Source: Nymphalis io
Lineage: Eukaryota; Arthropoda; Insecta; Lepidoptera; Nymphalidae
Reading direction: 5' to 3'
Assembly: GCF_905147045.1 (NCBI RefSeq)
Contig: NC_065904.1
Location: forward strand, 11,222,001-11,286,000
DNA: 64,000 nt
Of this stretch, positions 1 through 13,733 are shown piece by piece; the first letter of the stretch is position 1, and every line of letters starts with the position of its first letter. A model generated the notes under the pieces. That model searched no databases. It had not been told where the DNA came from and worked only from the letters and a program-made list of their open reading frames with translations. The position numbers and the translations under genes are program-made.

Positions 1-3000
1 GTACAAACCTTAAGTGTAATGAAAAAGGAATACTATGATTTTATAGGAATAACATAGTACGAACATTGACCTTCGTTTGCATTAATATAATTGATATCAT
101 CATACATATGAAAGATAAAAGAATCTTTGAATTATTACGCAGAATTCAAGACAAAGATGTACATAAATTTGCATGTATAAACATATTAACTTTAAGAACT
201 ACATTACTATGCGATATTTGCGAGCGTTTAAAATTTTAGATGAATAAAGTCACCAAATCATTTTGATAAATATACTTAAAATATTTCAGGTTTATTCCTT
301 ATTCACTTACGTTTCATTTATTTTATTTTAAACGAAATTTTAACAAAGATACATTACTAATTCAATTTTAATGGAAACACACCATGTTTTGATATATTCG
401 GCCATAATGCACGTTGTTAAGAAGTAAACTAATATTTATTACAGGGGATGACCAAAATACGAAATAACTTGCCAAAAGCTGTGTTACTCCACATATAACG
501 GATGCAAAATATCATTACACTTAAATTTATGATTTTAGAAGATAAATTGAATACTAGACTGGCTCGTGATTTCCTGCATTATAATGTATTCGAGTCGGGC
601 GGTCGAGCCGGCTAGTGCTTGAAGGTTGTCATAGTACATGAAATTTTGTACAGAACGGACAAAATATATTAATAAATACGAATCGAACTAATAAAAGTCA
701 TTTATAGTTTCGAAAATTCATCACAAACATTTAATCACATATAAATACATATTATAAGAAGGTAAATGTTCTCTATAATTCAAACCTAATACCAATATAT
801 TTGAGGAAGTGTATTAGCTTAAAAGAAAATTACTCTGAAAATATTTCAACTAAAACAATAAATTTATATATTTATATTTTTACAACAAACTGGACTAACA
901 ATCACGCGTAACTTGCAATGAAACAAACAGTAAATTCAACTACAAAGAGTAATAAATAACGCAATTAAGCTAGACATGAATTTCCTACAACAGCTTTCTA
1001 AATAAGGTAAAATTTATAGTAAGTAAAGTAAAGGCAACATTGAATTCAAGGCGACCAACAAGGTAGCCATAAAAATACACCTTACACGTGTTAGACATAT
1101 ACATTAAACACTTATCAGTAATGTTCAATTAAAACTAAGCAAAGCGCATAAAAGGATTTATAAAAATAATAACGACTTCCTAATATTAATAAAAAAAATA
1201 GCTAGTTTTAATATTCTTGATACAAAACAAACAGTAATTGAAGCTAAGTTATAGCAAGAAAATAATATTGTTGTAATAACTCTGAGAGTCAAGAAAACCA
1301 TAGGCAGATATACAATACGCTGGAATAACGTTTCTGTACGTAATCTATTCAGCTCACACATCACGTACGACGTAAGTCGATGTGTGCGGACTACCGATAG
1401 GCAGTTTTTTATGCCCCACCACACAGTGTTTATTGAATCCTGTATCGCATTGCGTAGATCAAACCTTTGCGACTCGACTCGCACAAATGATGACCTTAAG
1501 CTGAACTCTGAAATATAACTTATCATTGCGATCTAAAATTTAATAAAATACATATTTATAAACCATCCAAAGCCATATTATCTATGTTAATATGCAAAAT
1601 AACCAACAATAACACGAGTAAGTTAAATTAAGAAATTTCTTCTAACGTAAACGATTTTATAACAAACGTTATTCTTATTTAGATCGAAGTTATGACAAAG
1701 TTTATTTAGATAGAAAATATTTCTTACAATAGACCATTTGAATGGAAAAGCCATTGGTCTCGATGTATTGATGTCTACTCTTCTTTCAATTTTATGTCCA
1801 ACTAAAAGATAATTCAAACAGTCTGTTCTTTATGGGTGCGTCCACCTCCTAATGTCATTTGCGTCTGTATAGATTTTATTCGAAGTTATAAATTATTTTC
1901 GTTAGTATTCGGATATAAGATACTCGTGGAGGTTTTGCATATACATAAAAATTTCAAAAGCAATATACGCTATGTATATTTATAATAGTTTCACAAACGA
2001 AATAAAAATAAGGTACGTTTTGTTGAGAAACTTGGAAAAGTTGAAGGTGAAACAAAAATTTAGTGATCATGAATTCTTTGTGGAAAACTTATACACAAAT
2101 CAACATTACAAATAACAGTAGTTTAACACTTAGTTCTGAACTTTTCTCTGCATTCGACATAAAGGGGACTCCTGACGCGGAGGTGCAGCGCATTGCAATT
2201 TGCATTGTCATTATATTGTAGACGCCTGTAATGTCAGAGACAAGTTCTAAGTTTCTACAATTCATACCCTGGAGAATAAGAGCTTGGATCTAAAGGAATA
2301 TATTGTGGAAAAGGTACCAGTTGCAATATGATGTTTGATTTGATTAAAAAATTAAATATTGATCTAATGTTTTACATTAACTATTCATAAACCTATTTTA
2401 TTTTTGCAGTCAGTACAAAGTAATCATACATACAGAATAAATTACAACCTAGTTTGAGAGCCAGAATCACGTAAAATCTAATGTAACTCACTCAGCTTTC
2501 TTTTTGATTTCGGGATTTGGTTTATTTATAGCTATATTAATAATATATTCAAATATCCAGCATTAAAAATACGAGGTTATTTGTTATCTAGGCTACCCAT
2601 ATCATTTTATTCCTAAAATAACTATTATAGTATATGACCAGAGTATCTTGACCTTACCTTCAAAGTTTCAACGAGATTGTAAGGAGAACGGTAGTTTTAT
2701 AGTATTTTTCCCACTTAATTCTCTGTTTTATAGCACAATGGTGACGAAAAACATTGTAATATAAAACGTCTAAAAAGAACGGAGTATATGAAAAGATTTC
2801 ATTTTACGACAAATAAAAATAGATGGGTTGGTATCTCCGAAAGGACAAAAGCGAGACGCATTCGAGTTCACATTTACTTTTCACGTAAAATTTAAATATG
2901 TTCATCATTTTTGTCACTTCTTTCAATATTAAAACAAATAAATCCATGATATATAAAAGCGAGCGCATTAAATAATTCATATATGTCGATGTAAAGCGAA

Positions 3001-3514
3001 TATATTAATTTAATATGCAATATTGTTGACAAACTTTGACAATTTTCAAGACCTCTTAAAGAACTATATTTACGGAGTCATCAGGCACCCCAAGAACTAC
3101 TTTTCAGTTGATTCAGAATAACACTTAGCTGAAACTTTTCGCTTACATTGCTACACTTTCATGAGTTTTACATGCGTAATAAATGACTTTATTATCATAG
3201 AGCAAAGTATGGAATAAAGTTAAAATTTTCTACCTCATAAAACCGCAGTCTTTGTTGATCCTACCGTCTGTGTAAATACTCGTACCAAGTTACGGAAAAA
3301 TATATTGTTGGGAGGTTTAAAAAATATTCATTCATATCAAAATGGAACGAGTAAGATTAAATATTAATTAATACATACACATATAGATAATTATATATAA
3401 ATAGTTGAATGTTATCCTTCATTTTATTAGTATTTTAAAAGTAATCTTAACAAGCATTAAAACAAAACAAACATAACTATATCATATGTTTCTAAGAACT
3501 ATAGTTGTTCATTT
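1..3514. other. Gene-free AT-rich DNA
   Basis: No exon, tRNA gene or recognisable retroposon seen. A small GC-rich spot at 590-625 (GTCGAGCCGGCTAG) is the only compositional feature. The short frames at 1158-1817 look like chance. Confidence 0.6.
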
Positions 3515-3786
3515 GACGAGCCGTTTGGCGTGGTTGGTAGGGACCTGCCTTTCACGCCGAAGGTTGTGGGTTCGATTCCCACCCAGGGCAGACATTTGTA
3601 TGCATGAACATGTCTGTTTGTCCTGAGTCTGGGTGTAATTATCTATATAAGTATGTATTTACAAAAGAAAAGTAGTATATGTAGTATATCAGTTGTCTGA
3701 TTTCCATGGCACAAGCTCTGCTTAATTTGGGATCAGATGCCGTGTGTGAATAAAGTCCCAGGATATTATTATTATTATTATTATTT
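3515..3786 (+). mobile_element. SINE family 2 (tRNA-like head), copy ending in ATT repeats
   Basis: The tRNA-like head has an A box TGGTTGGTAG and a B box GGTTCGATTCC; the anticodon-arm region CCTTTCACGCC resembles tRNA-Glu or tRNA-Asp. The body (TGTCTGTTTGTCCTGAGTCT and onward) is shared with copies at 36254 and 62236. The 3' end is TCCCAGGAT followed by six or more ATT units at about 3764-3785. No target site duplication is evident. Confidence 0.88.
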
Positions 3787-4016
3787 CAGTTATAAACTTT
3801 TGTCTGAATATTAATCATTTATATAATTATAAAGATAACTGTGAGATTAAGATCTAATTGGTTATTACATAACTACTAAACTGCTATGACAACACTTATT
3901 ACCAAATAAAACATCCCAGATATTTTTAAAAATTTCGAAAAATGAAATGAATATTATATATTATAGTAAAATATATTAATAATATATATATTATAATTTA
4001 TAGTAAAATATTTGAA

Positions 4017-4264
4017 TAACCAAGATGGCCCAATGGTAAGAACGCGTGAATCTTAACCGCTGATCGTGGGTTCAAACTCGGACAAGCACCACTGAATTTT
4101 CAGTGAAGGAAAACATCGTGAAGAAACCTGCATGTGCCACATGTGTATTCCACTAACCCGCATTGGAGCACCGTGGTGGAATAAGCTCCAAACTTTCTCC
4201 TCAAAAAGGGAGAGGAGGCCTTAGCCCAGCAGTGGGACATTCACAGGCTGTTACTGTGTTACTG
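4017..4264 (+). mobile_element. SINE family 1 (tRNA-like head, Metulj-type), internally deleted copy
   Basis: The tRNA-like head has an A box around TGGCCCAATGGTAAG and a B box GGTTCAAACTCGG. The body ends in the family 3' sequence CAGCAGTGGGACATTCACAGG followed by CTGTTACTGT. It lacks about 60 bases of the mid region found in the copy at 50630-50935. A perfect 13-base target site duplication, TAAAATATTTGAA, flanks it at 4004-4016 and 4265-4277. The head resembles tRNA-Lys in its anticodon arm and B box, but the origin is not certain. Confidence 0.9.
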
Positions 4265-4853
4265 TAAAATATTTGAAAATTACGACGAAACTAATCTTGG
4301 AGTAAATAACATAACATATTCATTTAAAGATATAACACTTGGTCGGTGTACGAATTCGAGAAGTTGTTGTATATAAAGTTTACCACATAAATAATTTAGT
4401 TACTAACTACCTGAAGAGTAACAAAATTATCCTACACGAACGAGATTAAGGCGTATACCAAAATTTGCTTCTTTTAGATTACCCTCTGATTCAATTTCGT
4501 AAACCGTGTTAGGTAGTGTTTTTCTTCTTTATTTCATGGTTTGTTTACTGCATAAATCACATATAGCCATTAAAATATCCAATTCGAAAAATTAAATTAA
4601 ACATATTCACTAATTTTAGATTATATTTTTAAAAGATTAAAAGATTATACAATTATATAAGTACGACGAAAGAGTAAAAATAAATATAAGTTGAATATTA
4701 AATATTATCCTGAATATATTACTACTATATTAATCATAGTTTACTTATATGATCACGAAAATTGGCTCATCAACATTTCGAATTTCATTCCAGGGCGTTC
4801 TTACATCGTCCACATAAAATATTAAATTTTCCTCGCTAAAAATTTCAGCTCAT

Positions 4854-4874
4854 CCCCGTTGGGGCTGAACGGGG
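4854..4874. other. Short GC-rich hairpin
   Basis: CCCCGTT pairs with AACGGGG across GGGGCTG. It lies in a small GC-rich block (4850-4980) in which CTCGATGTC also occurs twice. No retroposon match is recognised. Confidence 0.45.
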
Positions 4875-6609
4875 AACTCGTAAATTCACCCCCTCTCGAT
4901 GTCGCGAAACGCAAAGTTTTTGCTCAGTGAAATTCTTCCACAACCGCACCCGACCTCTCCTCGATGTCAGGTAAAGCCTTAATACAAAACTTCGGGACGC
5001 CGAAAAGACTATTATTAAGTAACAAAAGAGATAAAGTAACGCAAGCGTAAAGGCCAAACAGATGCTCCAAGTATCGTTATCATATATAAGTTTATTGATT
5101 GCGTTTAATAACAAACATTTTTTACATAAACTAGTGCAAATATTAAATAACAATATTAAAATGTATAACCTACAATTATAAAAGATTTCACACTGCGTTT
5201 AATTACAAAATCAAGGTTCTTAAACTGTGCGATAATAGCAATAAAAAAACCAAGTTAACATTTGCATAAGGGAGCACGCCACTCATACTTATCTTTTGTT
5301 AATTATTTCAACTGTATAAAGGAGATTACACACTGTTACGTCATACTATCGATCGACGATTTCTTCTTCTCAAATTCTCAAAATTTGTAATCAAAATATT
5401 ACTCATATCTTACGTATGATGATCCATGCATTTATTAGATTAATAAATGTTTTAATTGACTACATGTACAAATGAAATCATAAATGTTTGTACTGTGTTT
5501 TTTTATATAAATATATGTCATGGGTTTTAAAATAACGGAATTCTTATAAAAATAATTGCGAAGTATGTACTGTTCTTTAGTACATGAAAAAAATAAGCGT
5601 GTGATAAAATCAACGACACGCAATGAATATATGAGCACGTGAACCGTACTAATTATGCAAAACATCGAATGAATCCTTGAACTTATTGTTCTGAAACCTT
5701 ACAATTTAACACTTGTTTGGTTAATATTTAACTTTAATTAACAAAGGAAATAAATTATTTTAACAACGAAACCGATCATCAGACTACCACACACTACAAA
5801 AAGTAGATCCATTATTATGCGTCACAGTACCAATGCATTTCATGAATATGAAAATGTATATTCAATCATTTATCCTGTACCTTTGTTTGTTTGTAAATGT
5901 ATCGTTAATATGCGATTTAATATAAATATATTCAACGTGCATCAATCTTAAAAAATCATATACAAATAATAATAAGAATGAAGAGTCAGAGGAGATATCT
6001 TAAGAAGTCATAATCATACTTAAGTAAAGACTAATTCAACTCGTAATTAAGTTAAAGCTAACTCTCTCAAATGTCCCAATTTGGAGTTCGACTGACGGAA
6101 AGTTATCGGGGGTTTCAATGAAAATTTATTAGTCCAACAACTATTTGTCAAAATTGTCCCAAAGGGAATTTTGCAAATATCGAGTTGAACTGGCAATTTG
6201 CTTAAAGGACCCACGAATGTTTGAACCCTTGAAATATGTTCCAGTTTTCTGAGCATGGAAAGTTTTAAATTTAAAGTATGTTTCCCTTATATTTCAAATA
6301 GTTCATTCAATAACGACCCTTCAAACTTTTATTTGTTTGCGAATTGTTTTACAAGATATTTGATGCGGTCGGCTTATAATAATATTGATAAGTTAAATTA
6401 ATCTATTTTTAATGATGATGCAAAATTAAATATTTGTTGCTATTCAGGTAAGTTTAGTGAATTCAGTACGTTGTTTTCTCAGAAGAATTGTATAAAAAAA
6501 CCTCTGCTTTTAATAATTATTATTTTAGGTACACGAGCTCGCTCGGTTAACACAGCAAACTGTTGCCTGCATTTTATTTTTCAAATAGGCGTCCCTTGCC
6601 AACTGTTTC

Positions 6610-6704
6610 AAGTCGGGCTGTTTCGCGGTCTACCAACTTGCTCGTATCGACAGCCCGACTTTAAAAACTCCGATACGTTTAATACTGTGCCCGCTTCGGG
6701 CACA
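6610..6704. other. Two adjacent perfect hairpins
   Basis: First hairpin: AAGTCGGGCTGT (6610-6621) pairs perfectly with ACAGCCCGACTT (6650-6661) across a 28-base loop. Second: TGTGCCCG (6686-6693) pairs with CGGGCACA (6697-6704) across CTT. Both stems are GC-rich in AT-rich DNA. The first is too short for a typical pre-miRNA without pairing in the loop, which is not seen. Confidence 0.6.
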
Positions 6705-8159
6705 ACTTAATAATGTATATAGGAAACTTGTTTCATTCGACTTGAAGAACGCCCGCTCGCAGCCAACTTTCTTGTTTGCTTACAGCGATTCTATTCCTTC
6801 CTCCTTTTTAAATGCGACGCTTTGCATGTCGGTTACAATCGAGGTGGTCTGTTTTAAGAGCAAACCGTTTGGGACGTTCTCAAGTAGATGCTTATTGCCT
6901 CTGAACGTCGGATTGTTCTTTTAACTCAGTCCCTCGGGACTCACGTCGTACCATTGTGTAGTTGTGAATATTATAATAGTCGTAAAGTCGTCTCGAAAAA
7001 TAGTCGCCGCCTAAAAGGCAATAAGCGTAAACAAAACTCGGCTAAAGTTCGTTCGGAAAGAGGTTCACAATATTCAAAACAGGGGGACGTTTAATGATAT
7101 TCATGAATGTTAAAGCCAAGCGCTGTTGTGAAATGTCGCTTAGACTTGTAAGTAACAAAACAATGACACTAACTTAAGCCCGGGATGTAAAACTGCTGGT
7201 GCTATCTTCATTTGATGGCGTACATAAACAACAGCCAGCCTTTATTACCACGCCGCAATTTCGTATTATATTTCAAAGTTTTCAACTCGAAACTCTGATT
7301 CTCTAGGACGGGGATCGTTAAGAAGTATCACCTTAAAAAGTTTGATTCCGTCTTAAGTAGTAGCCGTAATTCACTTAAATTCAGAGCTAACGAGACAACT
7401 CTGAGCGCTTATCGCAGCCAACCCGGAGCCGTCCGAAACTTTAAACAAATAACTAACTATTAAAGAAAGCCAAACAAATTTACGAATTAACTTATATAAG
7501 GGGACTGCCGGAAATTATTTTATTCTAACTGCTCAAAGGGAAAATGTCTTTTATAGTCCCAATGAAGAAATAAAAGCATAAACGTGTTGTTTTAACGCAA
7601 AATGAAATGACGTCCAGTCCGCAAACGGAAACAGAATAAATTAAAACTAAGGATTCGGTCCATTGTTGTTTTTGCGCTCCACCTCTTTGCGTGTACCATA
7701 AAGAATACTTAAATGTATATCGCTAAAGATAAAAATGGACGTTCCGCTCGGGGATGGCAGAATAATAATAAGTTCCAAGTGAGGCATCTTATTTGCTTTA
7801 ATGGTATTCGTTTCAACACCAGCAAAGTTATTCATTAGTCTAGGAATGCTCTAAGATCCTCACCCTTATTTACATTAGTCAATTTTGTATATCCACTATG
7901 TAAACTGACACCGTGTCGTGATAAATTCTTCCCGTGGCAAAGAGAATGACGTCGATCCTAGCTCATATTTCACAATTTCCAGCTTGCGTGCTTTGTGCTT
8001 TAAGTTGGACATTTTGGTATCAACATTGTTATCTCCATACACACTGCAAACGTCCCAAGCCTCTAATGTACGCATTAATAATGCCAGTACTATACGAGTT
8101 ACTGAAGTTATTTGTTTTAAATATATGAGTTAATATATTACGTATCATATTATTATCTA

Positions 8160-8345
8160 AGTAACAGCATATAATTGTCCCACTGCTGGACTAAAGATGT
8201 ATCTTCTTTTGAAGATTAGTTTAGTGTTTTTACAGCATATTGTAGATATGAACAAGACGAAAATGTATCTGTACATAACAGGGTTTGAACCCGGAATATT
8301 CGATTAAGATAAACGTATTCTAACCACTGTACTATCTTCGCTTAC
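8160..8345 (-). mobile_element. SINE family 1, diverged reverse-strand copy
   Basis: The reverse strand has a tRNA-like head (AGTACAGTGGTTAGAATACG and GGGTTCAAACCC) and ends CCAGCAGTGGGACAATTATA followed by TGCTGTTAC. The body between is shortened and mutated. Confidence 0.75.
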
Positions 8346-8939
8346 AAAAATATACAATAATTGAAAAAAAAAACATGTTTATTATTGGGTTTCATTAGGA
8401 ATCTACATAATAGCAATAAAGTTCACTTTATAAACGCCCTGACAAAACTTAGCAGCTGGATACAATTTTCCATTTCGAAATGGTTTACTTGGCCCACTAT
8501 AATTTAATATTACACGAGCGGGGCAGAGCGATGTTGGAGGCTTTGCTTGGATTGCGAAAGTGAATAATTTGACTATGGAGATTTAGTCAAACCATGCGGC
8601 AACAGATGCCTCCAAAGCAGTTTATTTGCAACCGGAGAATGATAAGACGAATGATGTATTACTCGAATTTAATTTGAACACAGTTGTTTCGAACGGAATC
8701 TACTCGGATAGAAGCTTGCGGTAACTCTAGATCGGTAATGGTTTCTTGTCAATTATGTACGTTCGTTCTATTAGAATTATACAACGCGGAATTACGAAAC
8801 TTATTGTGTTTAAAGAAATTGCTTTCAATCATAATTTTGCGGTTAAATTTTAAATAACAACACAGATATGTATGAAGGTTTTGTGAATGTTTAATTCTAT
8901 TACATAAATTATATTTATTATTGGTACAGAAGTATTAAA

Positions 8940-9000
8940 GTAACAGCCTGCAGTCCCACAGATGGGTAAAGCCGTCTTATTTTGAGGGGAGAATCGCTTT
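8940..9000 (-). mobile_element. SINE family 1 3' fragment
   Basis: The plus strand reads GTAACAGCCTGCAGTCCCAC, the reverse of the family 3' end, followed by mutated tail sequence up to the GGGGAGAAT segment. Confidence 0.65.
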
Positions 9001-12000
9001 ATTTAAATGTTGGATGTATATATAACTGTGTCAGAATTTCATGACACTTGCAGATTAATTATAAACACAAATTCAGAATTTAAAAACTCGGCGATTCTCA
9101 CTTATATTTGAAATTCAATTAAAATTCACGATCAAACCTTTGGACCAACATGACCACATTATAAGTTATAATAAATGAAACTCAAGCAAATAATATCGAG
9201 ATAGCACACGTTAGGTGACAATTAAACCATTTCAATAAATTGCGTGTTCGCTAGCGGTAACTAATAGTCGCAGGACGTTACATTGATAAATCACAGTACA
9301 TGACAGAAGCGATGCGTTTGTTTGCTACAAACTAAGCTCCATATATTTGGACTGGAGAATCAAAGGTTAATTTATGAACTATAAAACTAATATCAGATTT
9401 GTTATACACGTCTATCTATACCAATGTTATAAATGCGAAAGTAGAAGCCAGCTTGAAACTCAAGAAATTACAGGCTATTTTTTATACCTAACCCTATTTA
9501 ACAACAAGCGAAATTTAGTATATAGCCAATTAATACATATAATATTAATTGACAATCGAAATTTTCTATTTGTAAGGTTGTTTTTTATTTTATATTAGGC
9601 AAAATTATGTTGTTTTAAATCAAGTTTTAATTATATAATACGTAAGTACGTATGTGATGTACATAAAAAGTTTTTTTAATAAATTTATCTTGTATATAAT
9701 GAATATAGCTTTGCTGTATATTACGGATGGAACATTGTCTACAATCTTTCTAATGAAAACTGCTTCAAAATTCATTCGTTGCTTCCGAGATATTCCCGAA
9801 CATACAAACAGATTCGCTCGGGGCACTTCAGCTTAAAACTATGCAGTGTAAACACAGGAGTCCAAAGAATATGTTCAATATTTCTATTTTTAATTCACTC
9901 AACGTTCAGACCATTAGTACTGCAGTAATACGGGATATTTCGAACTATTTTCAATTTTCAAATACGATATTTTCTATTTTGCTTGACAACAGAATATCTA
10001 TTTCAATATTTAAAAGCAGTAATATTTCAGAGACCGCCTAAAATGATTGGTCTGAAGGCTTTCTGACGACGTCGTTCGAGCCATTTCATTTTTCAAAGTT
10101 ACTTTGTGAGGGCTCCGCACGATGCGGTATCTGAATTTAGTTCGTACCATCTTCGCTACGGTTTATTAAATTTTGATAAGATTAATTCATGTGATTAAGC
10201 GGGATCGTTACAGTTGAAATATAATTAAGATAATGTTTTACTTTGACTTATAATAAACTCGTTTGAAATTGGGTTATTTTGAATAGTATTTTATGGAATT
10301 CATTTCTCTAAGCGATTTTTTTATTTGAGACCAATTTGACAAATTGAAATTGCTGAATTTTTTAATGTTTTCTTAAGTATATTTTAAAATATATATTTAA
10401 AAATTATATTTTAATTCATTTTTCTCATAATAATTCCATTTATTTAAATATTAAGCAAATCACGTTATACGTTGTTAATTATTTCAAATAGATTCGAAAA
10501 AAATCTTTAAGAAATGAACGGTAAAACACGAGAACCATCGTGTCAGTTCTGTTTTTTCGCTTTTGTAGTCGAATTTGCGGAATCCTAATTTAGCAAAATA
10601 ATAATAAAAATTTAAGCATATGCATATAAAAGTATGTATTAATCACAACTTCTTTAACAACGAATATAATTAGTATTTAGAGGTTAAGTTCAAACATTCT
10701 AGAAATATTAGTTATTTAAATGTTTTAATGTTTACTTATTAAAATTGGGTGGCAACAGTCTCAGGAGATACGCCTCAATATAAAGTTACAAAGAAGTTTT
10801 CATATTTTTTTGTTAATTTAAATATACATTATACAGTTAGTTCTCTAACCGTCGTACCACCAAGGTTCAGTGGAATGACCTTTATATATACAATATAATA
10901 TTTACTAATAAAACTGTTTGTTTGAACGCGGTAATTTCTGGAAAAAAAACTCAGATTTCAATAAAAATAATTCTCATTTAATGCCTAATTCTCGAGGAAG
11001 GCTATTTAATATCACTCTATGACCCATGAAACGGTAGCTAGGTAATGTTTAACGCGGGTGTAACCACGCGGAGCAGTTAGCTTATTTTATACATTAATGT
11101 ATGGCGTAAGTATAGGCAGAAATAATTACAAACATTGTTTTCCTCTGGGTTCATCGAACTCCGGTTTAAGAGCAACAGTACTAAGAGATTATCGAAAAGA
11201 TTATCTCGTGTTGAAAACCCATATTTAATGTAAAAAATGTTTTGAAAAAACATATATTTTTATTTCCATCTGTATTTCGGGTTATGTTTCTGAGTTATTT
11301 TTAATAATATAATAAATAAAATAATGTAATGTTGAACTCAAGATATAAATACACGGACTATTTATATTATATTGGTTATATTAAAGGTTTGAATAGAAAG
11401 CATCTTCGAAGTATAGAGCCTGAAATTGACAGCTTTGCCTCTCCAGTCTATCAAGCCTAAATATTAGTCAAGCCCCATAAAAATCCCTCCATAGAAAGCG
11501 AAATCATAAAAAAAGCTTATAATTAATCATAAAGGGATATACAATTACTAAGCCACAAATTTTGAAATATTAACACACTGATTAAGCTCTTAATTAAGGG
11601 ATACGCACTCCGCCATTGGAGACATTTGAACAGTCTTAATATTCCATATTTAATTTTTAGATAAAAAAACACGGTCGACTTTTAATTCACTCACGAGCGA
11701 ACTTACAAATCGAGTGTGAAATTCAATTCGCCAAAACGGAGCAGAGTGCGTTAATAAATGAAATGAGTAAAAAAGGTAGCGCGGCCCATTCGAATTGCAG
11801 TCATAACATCGCAATAAAAGCGTGCAGGCCTGCCCCGACCTGCACCAGATGTGTTGCATCCAATTTCAGAGAAATAATACAAAACACACATAAAAACTTC
11901 GCTCGCTACTATACCTGCCGTAAATGGTCTTTTCGGAGATCGGTGTCGACAATATATTGCCATTTGCTCACCTAGATATATGAATATGCCAGTTAATCGC

Positions 12001-13215
12001 AGATTTTGCACGTCTGTGCCAAATACGTGGAGGATATTTGTATACCGGGTAACATTTTTTAACATTCCCCAAGGAATTTCCTTTGAAATGGTGAAATATA
12101 TAACACGAACAGATACATAATATTTTATTTATATATTGTTATTTATTTTCAATGAAAATGTTCTAATCAAATTTATATTCATGTTGTAAAATTAAACAAA
12201 TAATTACTTTGGATCATTCAAGCGATTATCAATAGTCTATAAATATTGCTGAGATCAAGCAAGATTTACTAAACCGGAGGGTTATGGGACTTATAGCAGT
12301 GAGGTGGCAAAGACTTACAAATTGGCAAATAAATATAAAAGTGGAAGAAATAGTCAGTAAATGTCCAACGTGTAAGTATATAAGTCTAGTCGAAGTTTAT
12401 CAGAAGCATGAAGGTTTCGTAATGTTTTCTATCAACGCCTTGTTCATCTAACAACTATTTTATAAAGCAGAACGAAATGTTCTGGATTCAAATTCGTGGT
12501 CATTAAAAACTCTTTCGAATTTCTATCAAGCAATTCTCATTGGCCGCCCAGATTTAGGAATTGTATAACATTTATCTATCAATAATGTTTCACATATTTG
12601 TAATTCGAACATTTTTTAACCTATGAAACAATATGATTCTATATTCAAATAAATTTTCTACGTAAATCTATTCTGTATATAAATTATATAAAAGCCCGCA
12701 GATATGAATGAAAAAAGTATAAATGTGTAAAAATAAATTAATTTCGTTTTTTCCAACCGAACCTAATAAAGAACATTTTAAAATATGTTTATATAAGATA
12801 GGTCTTTCAAATTGCGAAATACAAAGATAGTATTAATTTTCTTTAGTCTGAAATGGAATGATATTTTATCTTAAATTGGTTTAACGAAGTAATTGAAAAA
12901 AATATATTCGAATTTATATTCAATGTAAGCACAGTGTACAGAAGTATCGAATCGTTTTAAGATAATACCTAACCTGTAACTATTTAAGATGATTGAAACT
13001 TTATAGTGAATTTTCAGAAAGTAATATGCGAGATTGATTGATTGTAATAACTAAAAGATTTTAAGGATACACGCATCAAAATAGCGTGTCACCGTAATTT
13101 GGTTATCAACATTTCACGAGTGTGATATGAGGAGGGCTCATACAGATTAGCACTGCACACTTAATGTCAACAATTCTAAAATAGAAATATTATTCGGCTT
13201 AATTAATATAAATTA
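9001..13215. other. Gene-free AT-rich DNA
   Basis: No repeats of the families above were recognised except the hairpin block near 11820. A 10-base palindrome, ACGACGTCGT, lies near 10068 in a GC-richer patch (10050-10160). Confidence 0.5.
11822..11845. other. GC-rich hairpin overlapping a 10-base palindrome
   Basis: GTGCAGG (11822-11828) pairs with CCTGCAC (11839-11845) across ten bases. GCAGGCCTGC (11824-11833) is itself a perfect palindrome. A CAGATG E-box follows at once. It sits in a GC-richer unique block (about 11770-11960) that could be regulatory. Confidence 0.45.
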
Positions 13216-13227
13216 TATATCTTCTAA

Positions 13228-13487
13228 GAGTCGAGGTGGATCAGTAGTTAGAACGCGTGAATCTTAATTGATGGTCGTTCAAACCCAGGCAAGCATTAAA
13301 TTTTCGTGTGTGTAATTTGTATTTGCAATTTATCTGGTGGAATGTCAGCTCAAAGGGAAACATCGTGAGGCATGCATGTGTCTAATTTTATTGAAAGTAC
13401 CAACTCGCATTGGTGGAATCTCCACACCTCTTCGAAGAGAGAGGAAGCCTACCCACTAGTGGAAAACTCAACTGTCACTTTTAATCT
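13228..13487 (+). mobile_element. SINE family 1, old copy
   Basis: Head (GTGGATCAGTAGTTAGAACG), damaged B box and body are recognisable with many substitutions and indels. The 12-base target site duplication TATATCTTCTAA is still perfect at 13216-13227 and 13488-13499. Confidence 0.85.
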
Positions 13488-13733
13488 TATATCTTCTAAA
13501 GTAATTAATTACTATTTAAAATAAAATATTTAACACGCATAATCCAGAAATATTAAACTTTCAGCTCAAAAAAATTACAATTAAAATAATAAAAAAAAAA
13601 AACATTCATCACGATTCGAAAAAAAAGTAATAAAAAAAAGTCAAGTCCTCAAGCCCTGTCCACATTCAATAAAAATCCGCATAGTGGAATGAAATCGGCG
13701 TTGTATTAAAAATACCGAATCGAGTTCGGCGGC

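Larger units (their letters stand above)
4278..8159. other. Gene-free DNA with GC-richer unique block
   Basis: Apart from the hairpins at 4854 and 6610-6704, the stretch from about 6530 to 7450 is unusually GC-balanced and non-repetitive, a candidate regulatory region. A plus-strand CAG|GTAAGT preceded by a T-rich stretch lies at 6447/6448. No coding evidence. Confidence 0.5.

Noticed and set aside
4021..4100. Possible tRNA gene at the SINE heads
   Set aside because: The A and B boxes belong to SINE heads; no closed acceptor stem and the copies continue into the SINE body.
6430..6455. Plus-strand CAG|GTAAGT preceded by a T-rich stretch, another recursive-splice-like motif
   Set aside because: It is on the strand opposite the only supported gene, and about one such word is expected per strand by chance in 64 kb. 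It is a useful caution for the 17762 call.
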